Shown here in pieces: positions 7,754-16,796 of a stretch of 64,000 nucleotides of DNA (position 1 is its first letter; each line of letters opens with the position of its first letter). Under the pieces are notes generated by a model. That model made no database searches. It saw only the letters and a program-made list of their open reading frames with translations, and was not told the origin of the DNA. The stretch comes from Dehalococcoidia bacterium (lineage in GTDB: Bacteria; Chloroflexota; Dehalococcoidia; SM23-28-2). Location of the stretch: contig JAUWYP010000001.1 in assembly GCA_030615765.1 (NCBI GenBank), forward strand, positions 1 to 64,000. Direction: 5' to 3'. The translations under genes were made by a program, and so were the position numbers.

Positions 7754-9031
7754 TTACCTGGCCTGGCGCAGGCCCTTGGCAATCGAGCGACGAACGGCCT
7801 TCGTGGCTACGCGCTCTTGGTGGCCGTCCTCCATGCGACGGAGGATGACAGTGCCGGTGGCCAGCTCTTCCTCCCCCAGGATGGCGGTGTAGAGCACGCC
7901 GGCGGCGTTGGCCTGGCGCATCTGGGCCTTAAGGCTGCGCTCGCCCAGGGCCATGACGGCGGCGATGCCCGCTCGCCGTAGCTCGCTGGCCAGCCTGACG
8001 GCGGCCGAACGAGCAGCGGCCGTCTGGTAGACGACGAAGGCCGCTGGCCTGGCAGGTGCAGGGGTGGGCACCTTGGCCCGCTTGAGGTTAGCGATGATAC
8101 GCTCGATGCCTGTGGCCAAGCCGATGGCCGGCGTGGGTCTGCCGCCCAGCTCCTCGATGAGGCCATCGTAGCGGCCGCCGGCGCCGATGGTATTCTGGGC
8201 CCCCTCCTCGGGCGGCTGGATCTCGAACACGGTGCGGGTATAGTAGTCGAGTCCGCGCACCAGGCGGGGGTTGAGGCTGTAGGGGATGGTCATGGTCTCC
8301 AGGTAGGAGCGCAGCTCCTGGAAGTGGCGAGCGCACTCTTCGCACAGGTAGTCGGTGAAGGGCGGCGCGCTAGCGATGATCGGCTGGCAGCTCTCTACCT
8401 TGCAGTCGAGGAGCCGCAGGGGGTTCTTCTGAAAGCGGGCGCGGCAGTCGGGGCAGACCTTGCCCAGCTTATCCTCGTAGTAGGCCTTGAGAGCCGCCAG
8501 GTAGCCGGGCTGGCAATTAGGGTCGCCGATGCTGTTGAGGTGGAGGGTGAGGTCGGTGAGGCCGAGCTCTTGATAGAGACGCCAGGCTAGCTCGATGACC
8601 TCCGCGTCGAGGGCGGGGTCGTCCTCGCCGATGGCCTCATAGCCGAAGTGAGTGAACTGGCGCTGCCGTCCCGCCTGGGGGCGGTCGTAGCGGAAGGCCG
8701 GCCCCCAGTAGTACAGGCGGACGGGCTGGGGCAGGTTGTGCATGCCGTGCTGAATGTAGGCGCGGCAGACGTTGGCCGTGCCCTCGGGGCGCAGGGCCAT
8801 CATTTCGCCGCCACGATCCTGGAAGACGTACATCTCCTTCTGGACGATATCGGTGGTCTGGCCTACGCCGCGGGCGAACAGGCCGGCCTCCTCGAATATG
8901 GGCGTGTCGATGCGAGAGTAGCCGTAGAGCTGGCAGAGGCGAGTAGCCGTCTGGTAGACGTGCTCCCAGTAGGGCTGCTCCTTAGGCAGGACGTCGACCG
9001 TTCCCCGTGGGGCTCGATAAAGAGGACTCAT
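7754..9031 (-). CDS. hisS: Histidyl-tRNA synthetase
   Basis: Class II aminoacyl-tRNA synthetase. From ATG at 9031 the product is 425 residues and begins SPLYRAPRGTVDVLP, the usual HisRS opening. Motif 2 (QAGRQRQFTHFGYEAIGE), the histidine A loop LVRGLDYYTRTVFEI and motif 3 (AIGLATGIERII) are all present, with the C-terminal anticodon-binding domain after them. An upstream in-frame ATG (9043) has no ribosome site; even the preferred start has only AGG close by. It is divergent from rel. Confidence 0.94.
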   Translation of the reverse strand: MSPLYRAPRGTVDVLPKEQPYWEHVYQTATRLCQLYGYSRIDTPIFEEAGLFARGVGQTTDIVQKEMYVFQDRGGEMMALRPEGTANVCRAYIQHGMHNLPQPVRLYYWGPAFRYDRPQAGRQRQFTHFGYEAIGEDDPALDAEVIELAWRLYQELGLTDLTLHLNSIGDPNCQPGYLAALKAYYEDKLGKVCPDCRARFQKNPLRLLDCKVESCQPIIASAPPFTDYLCEECARHFQELRSYLETMTIPYSLNPRLVRGLDYYTRTVFEIQPPEEGAQNTIGAGGRYDGLIEELGGRPTPAIGLATGIERIIANLKRAKVPTPAPARPAAFVVYQTAAARSAAVRLASELRRAGIAAVMALGERSLKAQMRQANAAGVLYTAILGEEELATGTVILRRMEDGHQERVATKAVRRSIAKGLRQAR

Positions 9032-9075
9032 CGACCTGAGCATACAAAAGGGGGCGTCACTCTGTAAAGGCGGGC

Positions 9076-9105
9076 GTGACGTGAAGCTGGGCAAGATGCT
9101 AGACT
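9076..9105 (+). promoter_or_regulatory. rel promoter, probably leaderless
   Basis: GTGACG (9076-9081), 18-base spacer, extended -10 TGC-TAGACT (9100-9105). The predicted start falls at about 9111-9112, on the rel ATG itself; no Shine-Dalgarno is possible. Confidence 0.5.
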
Positions 9106-9110
9106 AAGGT

Positions 9111-11315
9111 ATGCGGAGGATTGGTGACCAGGCGCTGGTGGATGCTGAGGAGCTTTTCGACAGGGCAGGGCAGTATCTTCCCGCCAAGGGGGTCTCCCTG
9201 ATAAAGGAGGCTTACCAGTTCGCTGCCGAGTGTCACGCCGGGCAGATGCGCCTCTCCGGTGATCCTGTTATCAGCCATCCTCTTCATACAGCTCTGACTA
9301 TCATCGACCTGCAGCTAGATGCCGTTGCCGTGGCCGCTGCTCTTCTCCATGATGTGCAGGAGGACTGCGGTGTCGAGAGTGGCGCTATTGAGAAGCGGTT
9401 CGGGTCGGAGGTGGCGAAGCTGGTGGACGGTGTCACCAAGCTGGGTCAGATCTCGTGGCAGGCCCCCGAACAGCGAGACCGCGAACAGCAGGCCCAGGCG
9501 GAGAACCTGCGCAAGATGTTTCTGGCCATGGCGGAGGACCTGCGGGTGGTGATCATCAAGCTGGCCGATCGCTTCCACAATATGCAGACCCTGCATCCCC
9601 TTCCGCCTGCTGACCAGCAGCGCATCTCGCGGCAGACGATGGAGATATACGCTCCCCTGGCCGGCCGCCTCGGCATCTGGCAGCTTAAGTGGCAGCTGGA
9701 GGATCTGGCCTTTCGCTATCTGGAACCCCAGGCCTATCGCCAAATAGCGGAGATGCTGGACGCCCGTCGGGAGGCGCGGGAACGCTACATTGGCTACGTG
9801 GAGGGGATCATTCAGGAGGAGCTGACCAAGCAGGGGGTCAAGGCGGAGGTGCAGGGACGAGCGAAGCACCTGTATAGCATCCATCAGAAGATGGAGAAGT
9901 ACACCGCCGAGGGCAAGAGCTTCCACGAGATCTATGATTTGCTGGCAGTGCGCATTCTGGTGGACACGGTGGCCGATTGCTACAACGCCCTGGGTGCGAT
10001 CCACCAGATCTGGCGGCCTCTCCCGGGCACCTTCGATGACTACATCGCCAACCCCAAGGAGAGTATGTACCAGTCGCTGCACACCATTGTGATGTGCCTG
10101 GGGCAGCGCCCTCTGGAGGTACAGGTCCGCACTCACCAGATGCACCAGATGGACGAATATGGAGTGGCCGCTCACTGGCGCTACAAGGAGGGCGGCAAGC
10201 GGGACATGCGCTATGAGGAGCGCCTGGCCTGGCTGCGGCAGCTGCTGGAGTGGCAGCGGGAGCTGTCGCAGGCGGAAGACCTGGTGGAAGCGGTCAAGAC
10301 GGACATCTTTGGCGACCAGGTCTTCGTCTTTACCCCCAAGGGGGAGGTGAAGGACCTGCCCGTGGGTTCCACGCCCATCGACTTCGCCTATCGCATCCAT
10401 ACAGAGCTGGGGCACACCTGTGTGGGCGCGAAGGTCAACGGTCGGCTGGTGTCCCTCAACTACCAGCTACAGAACGGCGACGCCGTGGAGATCATGACCA
10501 GCAAGAGCTCGCGAGGGCCCTCGCGCGACTGGCTCGGCCCTAGCCTGAGGTATACGCGCACCAGCCACGCTCGCGAGAAAATCCGCCAGTGGTTCAAGAA
10601 GCAGGAGCGGGCCGAGAACATCAGCCGCGGCCGTGACCTGGTGGAGAAGGAACTGCGCCGCCTGGGGGCAGCACTGTCGCAGGTGGAAGATGAGATCTTG
10701 CGCATTTTCAAGTACGAGGAACTGGATGGCTTCCTGGAGGCTGTGGGCTATGGTGGCATCAGCACCCACCATATGATCCTCAGGCTTGCTCCTCTCTTGC
10801 AGCCCCTGGAAGAGCCACCGACTCTTCCCACGGGGGCGGCGGCTCCGCCGGCTGTTATCACTCCGAGCGTACGTGTCCTTGGGACCGGCGATCTTCTCAC
10901 CCGCACGGCGCGATGCTGCAACCCTGTGCCCGGCGACGATATCATCGGCTATGTGACTCGTGGCGAAGGGGTGACGGTGCATCGGTGCGACTGCCACAAC
11001 ATCCTCCACGTGGCGGAAAAGGAGCGGCTTGTCGAGGTGGAATGGGGGCGGCGTGGCCAGTTCTACCCGGTGGCGGTACACATCGAGGCGTGGGATCGGG
11101 TGGGACTGTTGCGAGACGTTAGCGCCCTGGTAGCTGAGGAGAAGGTGAACATGGCGGGCCTGCATGCCCAGGAACATGGGGATGGTACCCTGTCCGTGTT
11201 CGTGACGCTGGAGACCACCGGCATCGAGCAGCTCGCCCGCCTGCTGAGCAGGCTGTCGTCAGTGCGGGGTGTCATCTCGGTCAGCCGCCGCCTGGAGGGC
11301 GGCCGGAGCGAATAA
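9111..11315 (+). CDS. rel: Rel/SpoT-type (p)ppGpp synthetase/hydrolase
   Basis: Stringent-response enzyme of 734 residues making and degrading (p)ppGpp. Domains in order: HD hydrolase with H...HD...ED ([16 protein letters not shown], residues ~45-85); synthetase ([23 protein letters not shown], and [21 protein letters not shown], residues ~240-360); TGS ([12 protein letters not shown], ~395-455); a helical/zinc region with [24 protein letters not shown]; and a C-terminal ACT domain. Catalytic residues look intact in both halves, so I infer a bifunctional enzyme. ATG at 9111 is preceded directly by a -10 box, suggesting a leaderless mRNA. Confidence 0.95.
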   Translation: [734 protein letters not shown]

Positions 11316-11397
11316 GTAAGGGCCGGCCCCTTTCCACCTCTTCAATTCGTCCCCGATTCTTGCTATCATGCCTCAGAACCCTCCCAGGGGGACTCCA

Positions 11398-12309
11398 ATG
11401 CTGGCTAAGGTAAGCAGTTGCGCCGTCATCGGGCTGGACGGGGAGCTGGTGGAGGTGGAGGTCGATATCTCCAGCGGGCTCCCCGCCTTCACTATCGTTG
11501 GCCTGCCTGATACCGCGGTTCAGGAGGCCAAGGAGCGGGTGCGCTCGGCGATCCGCAACTGCGGGCTGACCTTCCCCCAGAAGCGCATCACGGTCAATCT
11601 CGCCCCGGCCGACATCCGTAAAGAGGGCCCAGCCTACGACTTGCCCATCGCCATTGGCATTCTCGGCGCGTCCGAGCAGGTGAGGGCAGACGTCTCCAGC
11701 GGTCTCTTCCTGGGGGAGCTATCGCTTGATGGGCAGGTGCGCCATACGCACGGGATACTGCCGATGGCGGCGCTGGCCAGGGAGCGAGGCATCGGCAGGG
11801 TCTTCGTCCCCGAGGCCGATGGCCGCGAGGCGGCTCTCATTGATGGGGTGGAGATCATCCCGGTAGCCAGCCTGGGTCAACTGGCGGCACACCTGCAGGG
11901 GTTGGCTGCCATCGCTCCCTTCGACCGCGAGGCGGCGGCTCCTCCCACGACCGAGGTCTTGTGGGAGGGGGTGGACTTCTGCCACATCAAGGGGCAGGAG
12001 CACGTCAAGCGGGCCCTGGAGGTGGCGGCGGCCGGCGGCCACAACGTGGTCATGAGCGGCCCGCCCGGCGCCGGCAAGACGCTCCTCGCCCGCGCCTTGC
12101 CCTCGATCCTGCCATCGATGGCCAACGAGGAAGCCCTGGAGGTGACCAAGGTCTACAGTGTGAGCGGCCTCCTGCCGTCCGACCGGCCCTTGATCACTCA
12201 GCGGCCCTTCCGGGCACCGCACCACACTATCTCGCACGCCGGTCTGGTAGGGGGAGGGCGTCAGCCGCGACCGGGGGAGATAAGCCTCAGTCAGCACGGT
12301 ATGCTATAA
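11398..12309 (+). pseudogene. comM: comM 5' part (YifB Mg-chelatase-like ATPase), interrupted
   Basis: N-terminal two thirds of ComM, the branch-migration helicase that extends recombination during natural transformation. ATG at 11398 follows AGGGGGA. The Lon-protease-like N-domain (LPDTAVQEAKERVRSA, NLAPADIRKEG) and the Walker A loop SGPPGAGKTLLAR (about residue 219) are intact. Chromosomal sequence ends with ISLS at 12291-12293; the frame then enters the element and stops at 12307-12309. The Walker B half is at 50508-51141. The truncated product cannot be an active ATPase. Confidence 0.93.
12282..12304 (+). other. attL junction
   Basis: Chromosomal comM to 12291, crossover dinucleotide CA at 12292-12293, then the element arm GCACGGT. 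The arm is the mirror of the right-end arm at 50499-50505. Confidence 0.85.
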
Positions 12310-12310
12310 T
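12305..12310 (+). promoter_or_regulatory. Integrase -10 box, split from its -35 by the att site
   Basis: TGC-TATAAT at the left end of the element, 25 bases before the recombinase ATG. In the integrated state no -35 is present (chromosomal AAGCCT lies at the 17-base position). In the circle, TTGACA from the right end (50494-50499) would lie 19 bases upstream. Confidence 0.6.
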
Positions 12311-12334
12311 GTCACCCGAAGGAGGGTAGACATT

Positions 12335-13726
12335 ATGGAGCGGCTGGGCATCTACCTGAGAATCAGCGACGACCCACACGGGACCCAGACGGCGACGGCG
12401 AGGCAGGCAGAGGACTGCCGCAAGTATGCGGCCTCGCGGGGCTGGCAAGTGGTCGACACGTTCTCTGACATCGACATCAGCGCTTTCAAGAGGACGGTCA
12501 AGCGGCCAGAGTTCGAGAGAATGCTCGCGGCCCTTCGGGAAGGCGCGATCGACGGCGTGCTGGCGTGGAAGATAGACCGCCTGACCCGCCGCCAGCGCGA
12601 CTTCGTCCGCGTCGACGAGGAATGCGAGGCGAGTGGCGGCTTCATCGCGACGGTGGTGGAGGGCATCGACACCCGTCAGTCTACCGGCCGTTTCGTTGCA
12701 GAGCTGTTGACCGCTCAGGCGAGAATGGAGAGCGAGAACATCTCCACTCGCGTGCGGCGAGCCCATGAGCAGATGGCGAAGCAGGGGCGCCCAGTTCTGG
12801 GCGGGACTCGGGCCTTCGGCTACTCTCGCGACCGCAGGACCATCGTGGTCGAAGAGGCCGCGCTTGTGCGCGAGGCGCTCGACCGAGTCCTAGCCGGCGA
12901 GGGCCTGCGCGGGATCGCTCTCGACTGGCAAGCCCGGGGAGTGCGGTCGCCTACTGGCCGTCCTTGGCAGGTGACCCCTCTGAAGCGGGCGCTCACGAGC
13001 CCGACATTGGCCGGTGTGCGGGAATACGAGGGTACCACCACCGAGGGCACCTGGCTCGCGATCTTGACCCGCGAGGAGAGCCAGAAGATCCGGCTGTTCC
13101 TGAGCGACCCCCACCGGCGAAAGAGCACCACCAACAGCAGGAGCTACTTGTTGAGCGGCTTCCTGCGGTGCGGTCGCTGTGGCTCCGTGCTGATGGCAAG
13201 GCCACGACAGGACAAGGTGCGCCGGTATGTCTGCGGACGGCAGCCAGGGCTCCCCAACTGCGGGAAGCTGGCGCGGCTTGCCGAGCCGGTCGAGGCCGTC
13301 GTGGTCGAGGCCGTCTTCGCCGCTCTGGAGGGCGCCGATCTCACTGCTTACTTGCGCCGGGAGATGAAGAGCGACGAGGGTGCGCTCGTTGATGCCATCC
13401 GCGAGGATGAGGACGCGCTGGAGCAACTGAGCCGCGACTACTATGCCGACAAGGCCATCAGCCGCGGGGAGTTCTTTGCGGCCAGGGATGCCGTCCAGGC
13501 CCGCCTCGAGCGCAACCGCGCTCACCTAGGAAGCCACCAGGGTTACGCTATCATGGAGGGCGTACTGAGCGCGGGTGCCGAGATTCGCAAGCAGTGGCCG
13601 GGCCGGTCGCTGGAGTGGAAGCGGGCGCTCATAGCCGCCGTTATCGACCACGTAGTGCTGCTGCCGGCCGTGAAGGGGAAAAACAAGTTCGACCCGACGC
13701 TGGTGCAGCTGGTCTGGAGGTTCTAA
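12335..13726 (+). CDS. Large serine recombinase (integrase)
   Basis: Site-specific recombinase of 463 residues that inserts and excises the element. The N-terminal resolvase domain has the nucleophile region GIYLRISDD (Ser at residue 8) and R-rich RQAEDCRKYAASRGW, then the recombinase domain (GYSRDRRTIVVEEAALVREAL) and a zinc ribbon (LRCGRCGSVL...YVCG...NCGK, about residues 286-315), followed by a coiled-coil-like C-terminus. AAGGAGGG precedes the ATG by 9 bases. Its position immediately inside attL is typical. It presumably cuts at the CA dinucleotide shared by both junctions. Confidence 0.95.
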   Translation: MERLGIYLRISDDPHGTQTATARQAEDCRKYAASRGWQVVDTFSDIDISAFKRTVKRPEFERMLAALREGAIDGVLAWKIDRLTRRQRDFVRVDEECEASGGFIATVVEGIDTRQSTGRFVAELLTAQARMESENISTRVRRAHEQMAKQGRPVLGGTRAFGYSRDRRTIVVEEAALVREALDRVLAGEGLRGIALDWQARGVRSPTGRPWQVTPLKRALTSPTLAGVREYEGTTTEGTWLAILTREESQKIRLFLSDPHRRKSTTNSRSYLLSGFLRCGRCGSVLMARPRQDKVRRYVCGRQPGLPNCGKLARLAEPVEAVVVEAVFAALEGADLTAYLRREMKSDEGALVDAIREDEDALEQLSRDYYADKAISRGEFFAARDAVQARLERNRAHLGSHQGYAIMEGVLSAGAEIRKQWPGRSLEWKRALIAAVIDHVVLLPAVKGKNKFDPTLVQLVWRF

Positions 13727-14149
13727 GTGGACGCTACGGTAAGGGCCCGGTTTAGGCTGGCGACGGATCGTGACACGCGCCTGGTCCTCTGTGGCAAGCG
13801 CGACAAGGCGGGGCGGGCAACCTGCCCTGGAGCGTTCGGAGTGCAAACCCCACTCCACGGGGGGCCGCCGGACATGCGCGTTAACGGGATTCTGCGCCCT
13901 GATAACAAGGGCATCTATCGGCCTACCGTTCGGGCGCTGGAGGAGCGGGCACAGGGCAGGCCGATCCGCCTGAGACGAAGCCACGTTCGCAACTCCAACT
14001 ATCCCCATGACGAGCATTGGAGTAACATTCGCGACCTGGGTCCCCAGGGTGAGCGGGCTGGGGAGATCGTTTACGACTTCCCCATCATGGCCATCTGCCC
14101 CCGCTGCCTAACCCTTAATGAGATTCAGCATTTTAGCCATACCGCTTGA
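13727..14149 (+). CDS. Small zinc-ribbon-like protein of the element
   Basis: A 140-residue protein starting at GTG directly after the recombinase stop codon. Two cysteine groups are visible: LCGKRDKAGRATCPG near residue 23 and ICPRCLTLNEI near residue 123, which together could bind one zinc. No family is recognised with confidence; similar short CPRC proteins occur in phage-derived elements. The tight spacing suggests co-transcription with the integrase. Confidence 0.6.
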   Translation: MDATVRARFRLATDRDTRLVLCGKRDKAGRATCPGAFGVQTPLHGGPPDMRVNGILRPDNKGIYRPTVRALEERAQGRPIRLRRSHVRNSNYPHDEHWSNIRDLGPQGERAGEIVYDFPIMAICPRCLTLNEIQHFSHTA

Positions 14150-14174
14150 CAGCGCCACGGCGATATAGTACCTT
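14146..14174 (+). promoter_or_regulatory. Possible promoter of replication operon
   Basis: TTGACA (14146-14151), 17-base spacer, TACCTT (14169-14174). Lies at the end of the preceding gene and upstream of the paired hairpins and the primase operon. Confidence 0.4.
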
Positions 14175-14235
14175 TGAACAAAAGCTAGACCGGAAGGTAG
14201 GCAGGGCGCGGTCTCCAGTGGGGGCCTCCTGCTAC

Positions 14236-14270
14236 GGGCGGGCTGAAACCCGCCCATGGGGAAAACCCCA
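14236..14270. repeat. Two consecutive perfect hairpins
   Basis: GGGCGGG-CTGAAA-CCCGCCC (14236-14255) followed one base later by TGGGG-AAAA-CCCCA (14257-14270). They lie in the ~190-base gap before the replication genes and could be a terminator, a replication-origin structure or an inserted palindromic repeat. Confidence 0.5.
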
Positions 14271-14338
14271 GCCGCACGGCCATTCAGCTGAAGCCCCTAT
14301 CCAAAGGGAGCGGGTGAGGCGGAAGGGAACCGTGCGTC

Positions 14339-14662
14339 TTGTTGTCACCCACCGAACTGTCCCTCCGGGGGAGGCTGGGGGCCTTTCGCCTCCATAGCAC
14401 CCATGACCCGAGGCTGACCACCATCCCCGCTAGACGAGCTTTCCTGCAGCGTTTTCTGGACGCTATACCTGCCGATCTCCCTGAGGATGAGCGCCGACGC
14501 CGCGCAGAGTACGCCCTCAAGGCCCACATGACGAAGCTGGCATTCAACTCTGCCCGGAACCGCCGGCTGAAGGCAGAGGCGCGTCGCGCAGCGGTCGACC
14601 AGGCCGTTGCCAGGTTTGAGCGCACCTACGTCCCGCGAGATGAGGATGGAGGTGCGTCATGA
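14339..14662 (+). CDS. Hypothetical accessory protein of the replication operon
   Basis: A 107-residue basic helical protein from TTG at 14339 (the second codon is also TTG). The pattern LSPTELSLRGRLGAFRLHSTHD...TIPARRAFLQRFLDAIPADLP...LKAHMTKLAFNSARNRR resembles small proteins in actinobacterial phages and integrative elements, but I cannot assign a function. ATGA couples it to the next gene. Confidence 0.55.
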   Translation: MLSPTELSLRGRLGAFRLHSTHDPRLTTIPARRAFLQRFLDAIPADLPEDERRRRAEYALKAHMTKLAFNSARNRRLKAEARRAAVDQAVARFERTYVPRDEDGGAS

Positions 14663-14850
14663 CCCCGGCCGAGATCAGCCGCACCCGCCAGAGTCAAGGA
14701 CTGCCTGCAACGATCTCCGACCCCGGCGCGTTGGCGAAGATCGCCGCGTTGCTCGCCCTTCCTATGAGCAACGACGCACCGGAAGAGGGCAGCAGGAAGG
14801 CCGAGCGCCGCCGTCGGGCAGAGAGACGGCGATACGGCGGTGCCTCATGA
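14659..14850 (+). CDS. Hypothetical 63-residue protein
   Basis: A short frame whose ATG overlaps the preceding stop (ATGA at 14659) and whose stop overlaps the start of the primase gene (ATGA at 14847). The product has an acidic/neutral N-terminus and a very basic C-terminal run (RKAERRRRAERRR). The double coupling is the main evidence that it is translated. No family is recognised. Confidence 0.5.
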   Translation: MTPAEISRTRQSQGLPATISDPGALAKIAALLALPMSNDAPEEGSRKAERRRRAERRRYGGAS

Positions 14851-16574
14851 ACGGGCCAGATAGAGAAAGCCCCCGGCCAGACGAAACCGGGGGCAAAGGC
14901 AAGAGACAGACTAACACACTAAATGCACTGTCTAAACTTAGTTTAGACCGACGTCTCACGCCTGTCAAGCGCAAGGCCCCAGTCAAGCCAACCAAGAAGG
15001 CGTTTTGCCCCCGCTGCGACCGCCCGATAGAATACTACGGCGCGATGGGCGAGTGGTGGTGCGGCACCGTCGGCCATAAGACCTACGGGGCCGACCCGGC
15101 CCCCCCACCGTCGGTCATCCCCGCCAGTGAACCTGGTCGGCAGGCCGAAGCTTCCAGCTTCCTTGCCGGTGTCTTCGGGCGGGAGGTGGAGGCAGGGGAG
15201 GAAACCCCGCGATTTCCGCGAACCGACGCAGGCAACGGTGAACTCTTCGCCCACCTACATGGTGATCACCTTCGCTTCGATCACCGGCGCAAGCGGTGGC
15301 TCCTCTGGGAAGGCCACTGGTGGCACCCTGACGCGGACGCCGAGGTGCGCCGCCTTGCTAAGGACGCGGCCCGGCACCGCTATCACGCCGGCGCTGCAGT
15401 TGACGACCTAAAGGAACGCGAAGCAGAGGCCCGCTTTGCCATCAACAGCGAATCCCGTATGCGGCTCGAGGCCATGCTTGCGTTAGGCCAAGCTGAGTGT
15501 CCAATAGCGGACGCCGGCGAGGGTTGGGACACCGACCCCTGGACAATGGGTGTCGCCAACGGCATCGTCGACTTGCGCACGGGCACTCTACGAGCAGGCC
15601 GACAAGAAGACCGCATCACCCTGCACAGCCCCGTCGCCTACAACCCCGATGCCTCCTGCTCCCAGTGGCTGGCCTTCCTGGTTCGCATCATGGCGGGGAA
15701 CGCTGACCTTATCGGATTCCTCCAGAGGGCGGTCGGCTACTCGCTAACCGGCAACGTTTCGGAGCAGGTGTTGTTCTTCCTACATGGCACAGGGGCAAAC
15801 GGTAAGAGTACCTTCCTGGGGGCCATTCTCGATATGCTGGGCGACTATGGCCGGCAGGCTGCGCCAGGACTTCTTACACCTAAGCGCGGGGAGACTCATC
15901 CCACCGAATACGCGGATCTGATGGGAAGCCGCCTCGTAGCGTCGCTAGAAGTAGAAGAGGGCAGACGCTTGGCCGAAGCCATGACCAAGTGGCTTACGGG
16001 CGGCGACCGGATGAAGGCCCGCTTCATGCGCCAGGACTTCTTCGAATTTACCCCGACATACAAACTCTTCCTCGCCGCCAACCACAAGCCCACCATTATC
16101 GGTACAGACCTCGCCATCTGGCGAAGGATCAAGCTGGTGCCGTTCACTGTCGAGATCCCTGAGGAAGAGCAGGACGGGGACCTACCCACCAAGCTAAGGG
16201 AGGAGCTACCGGGGATACTGTGCTGGGCTGTGAAGGGCTGCCTGCTATGGCAAGAGGGGGGTCTATGCCCGCCAGATGAAGTGCGGGCCGCTACCGAAGC
16301 CTACCGCACCGAACAGGACGTGCTTGGGGACTTCATCGCGGACTGCTGTAGGACAGGCCAGGATGAGAAGGTGACTGCCAACGCCCTTTACATAGCCTAC
16401 ACCAACTGGTGCAAGGACTCGGGCGAGAGACCGCGGTCTAAGACTGCCTTCGGCCGCCGGCTGGCCGAACGGGGCTTCGCATCCGACCGCACAATGCGGG
16501 ATCGCTGGTGGTACGGACTCTCGGTTTTCCTGCCTCAAATGACGGGTTCAGACGGAGGCTTAGATATAAAATGA
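14847..16574 (+). CDS. P4-type phage/plasmid primase-helicase
   Basis: A 575-residue D5/P4-family replication initiator. The N-terminal zinc motif FCPRCDRPIEYYG...WWCG is near residue 52. The D5_N region spans about 150-260, and the SF3 helicase domain has Walker A LHGTGANGKST (about residue 315), YADLMGSRLVASLEVEEGRRL and LFLAANHKPTIIGTDLAIWRRIKLVPF (sensor and arginine-finger region). It should unwind and prime the element's DNA in the circular state. The start ATG at 14847 overlaps the previous stop; the frame is open further 5' but the coupled start is preferred. Confidence 0.9.
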   Translation: MNGPDRESPRPDETGGKGKRQTNTLNALSKLSLDRRLTPVKRKAPVKPTKKAFCPRCDRPIEYYGAMGEWWCGTVGHKTYGADPAPPPSVIPASEPGRQAEASSFLAGVFGREVEAGEETPRFPRTDAGNGELFAHLHGDHLRFDHRRKRWLLWEGHWWHPDADAEVRRLAKDAARHRYHAGAAVDDLKEREAEARFAINSESRMRLEAMLALGQAECPIADAGEGWDTDPWTMGVANGIVDLRTGTLRAGRQEDRITLHSPVAYNPDASCSQWLAFLVRIMAGNADLIGFLQRAVGYSLTGNVSEQVLFFLHGTGANGKSTFLGAILDMLGDYGRQAAPGLLTPKRGETHPTEYADLMGSRLVASLEVEEGRRLAEAMTKWLTGGDRMKARFMRQDFFEFTPTYKLFLAANHKPTIIGTDLAIWRRIKLVPFTVEIPEEEQDGDLPTKLREELPGILCWAVKGCLLWQEGGLCPPDEVRAATEAYRTEQDVLGDFIADCCRTGQDEKVTANALYIAYTNWCKDSGERPRSKTAFGRRLAERGFASDRTMRDRWWYGLSVFLPQMTGSDGGLDIK

Positions 16575-16664
16575 CGCGTTCAGAGGGAGTTCCGGTTAAG
16601 ACCCTAGTAAAAGCCCCTACGCGAGGTTATACGAAAAACGCCTCAAACGCGTCATACGCGTCAT
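16537..16664. repeat. Iteron-like ATGACGCGTT repeats
   Basis: Four copies of one 9-10 base word in both orientations: ATGACGGGTTCAGA (16539-16552), ATGACGCGTTCAGA (16571-16584), and the inverted AACGCGTCAT (16646-16655) and ACGCGTCAT (16656-16664). The cluster overlaps the end of the helicase gene, as iterons of replication origins often do. Confidence 0.5.
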
Positions 16665-16738
16665 GGCGACGGCTCAAAGACCTGGCCGCGACCGGCAAGG
16701 GGAAGGGCGGGTCAAAAGTCTGGCGGCTTTCAAGGTAG
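16571..16738 (+). CDS. Small basic protein
   Basis: A 55-residue frame starting at ATG 16571, overlapping the primase stop as ATGA. The product is strongly basic (many Lys/Arg, ending KVWRLSR). Part of the gene is made of the iteron-like words, so the frame may be secondary to a DNA-level function. No family is recognised. Confidence 0.4.
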   Translation: MTRSEGVPVKTLVKAPTRGYTKNASNASYASWRRLKDLAATGKGKGGSKVWRLSR

Positions 16739-16796
16739 ACCGATGGGTCAGCCTCGCGTGAACGTCCGCGAAATTAGGTAGGGGGGGTCTGTAGAT

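Noticed and set aside
14146-14397. 83-residue frame from TTG in the gap before the replication operon
   Set aside because: It runs through the two hairpins, its composition is non-protein-like, and its TTG is better explained as a -35 box.
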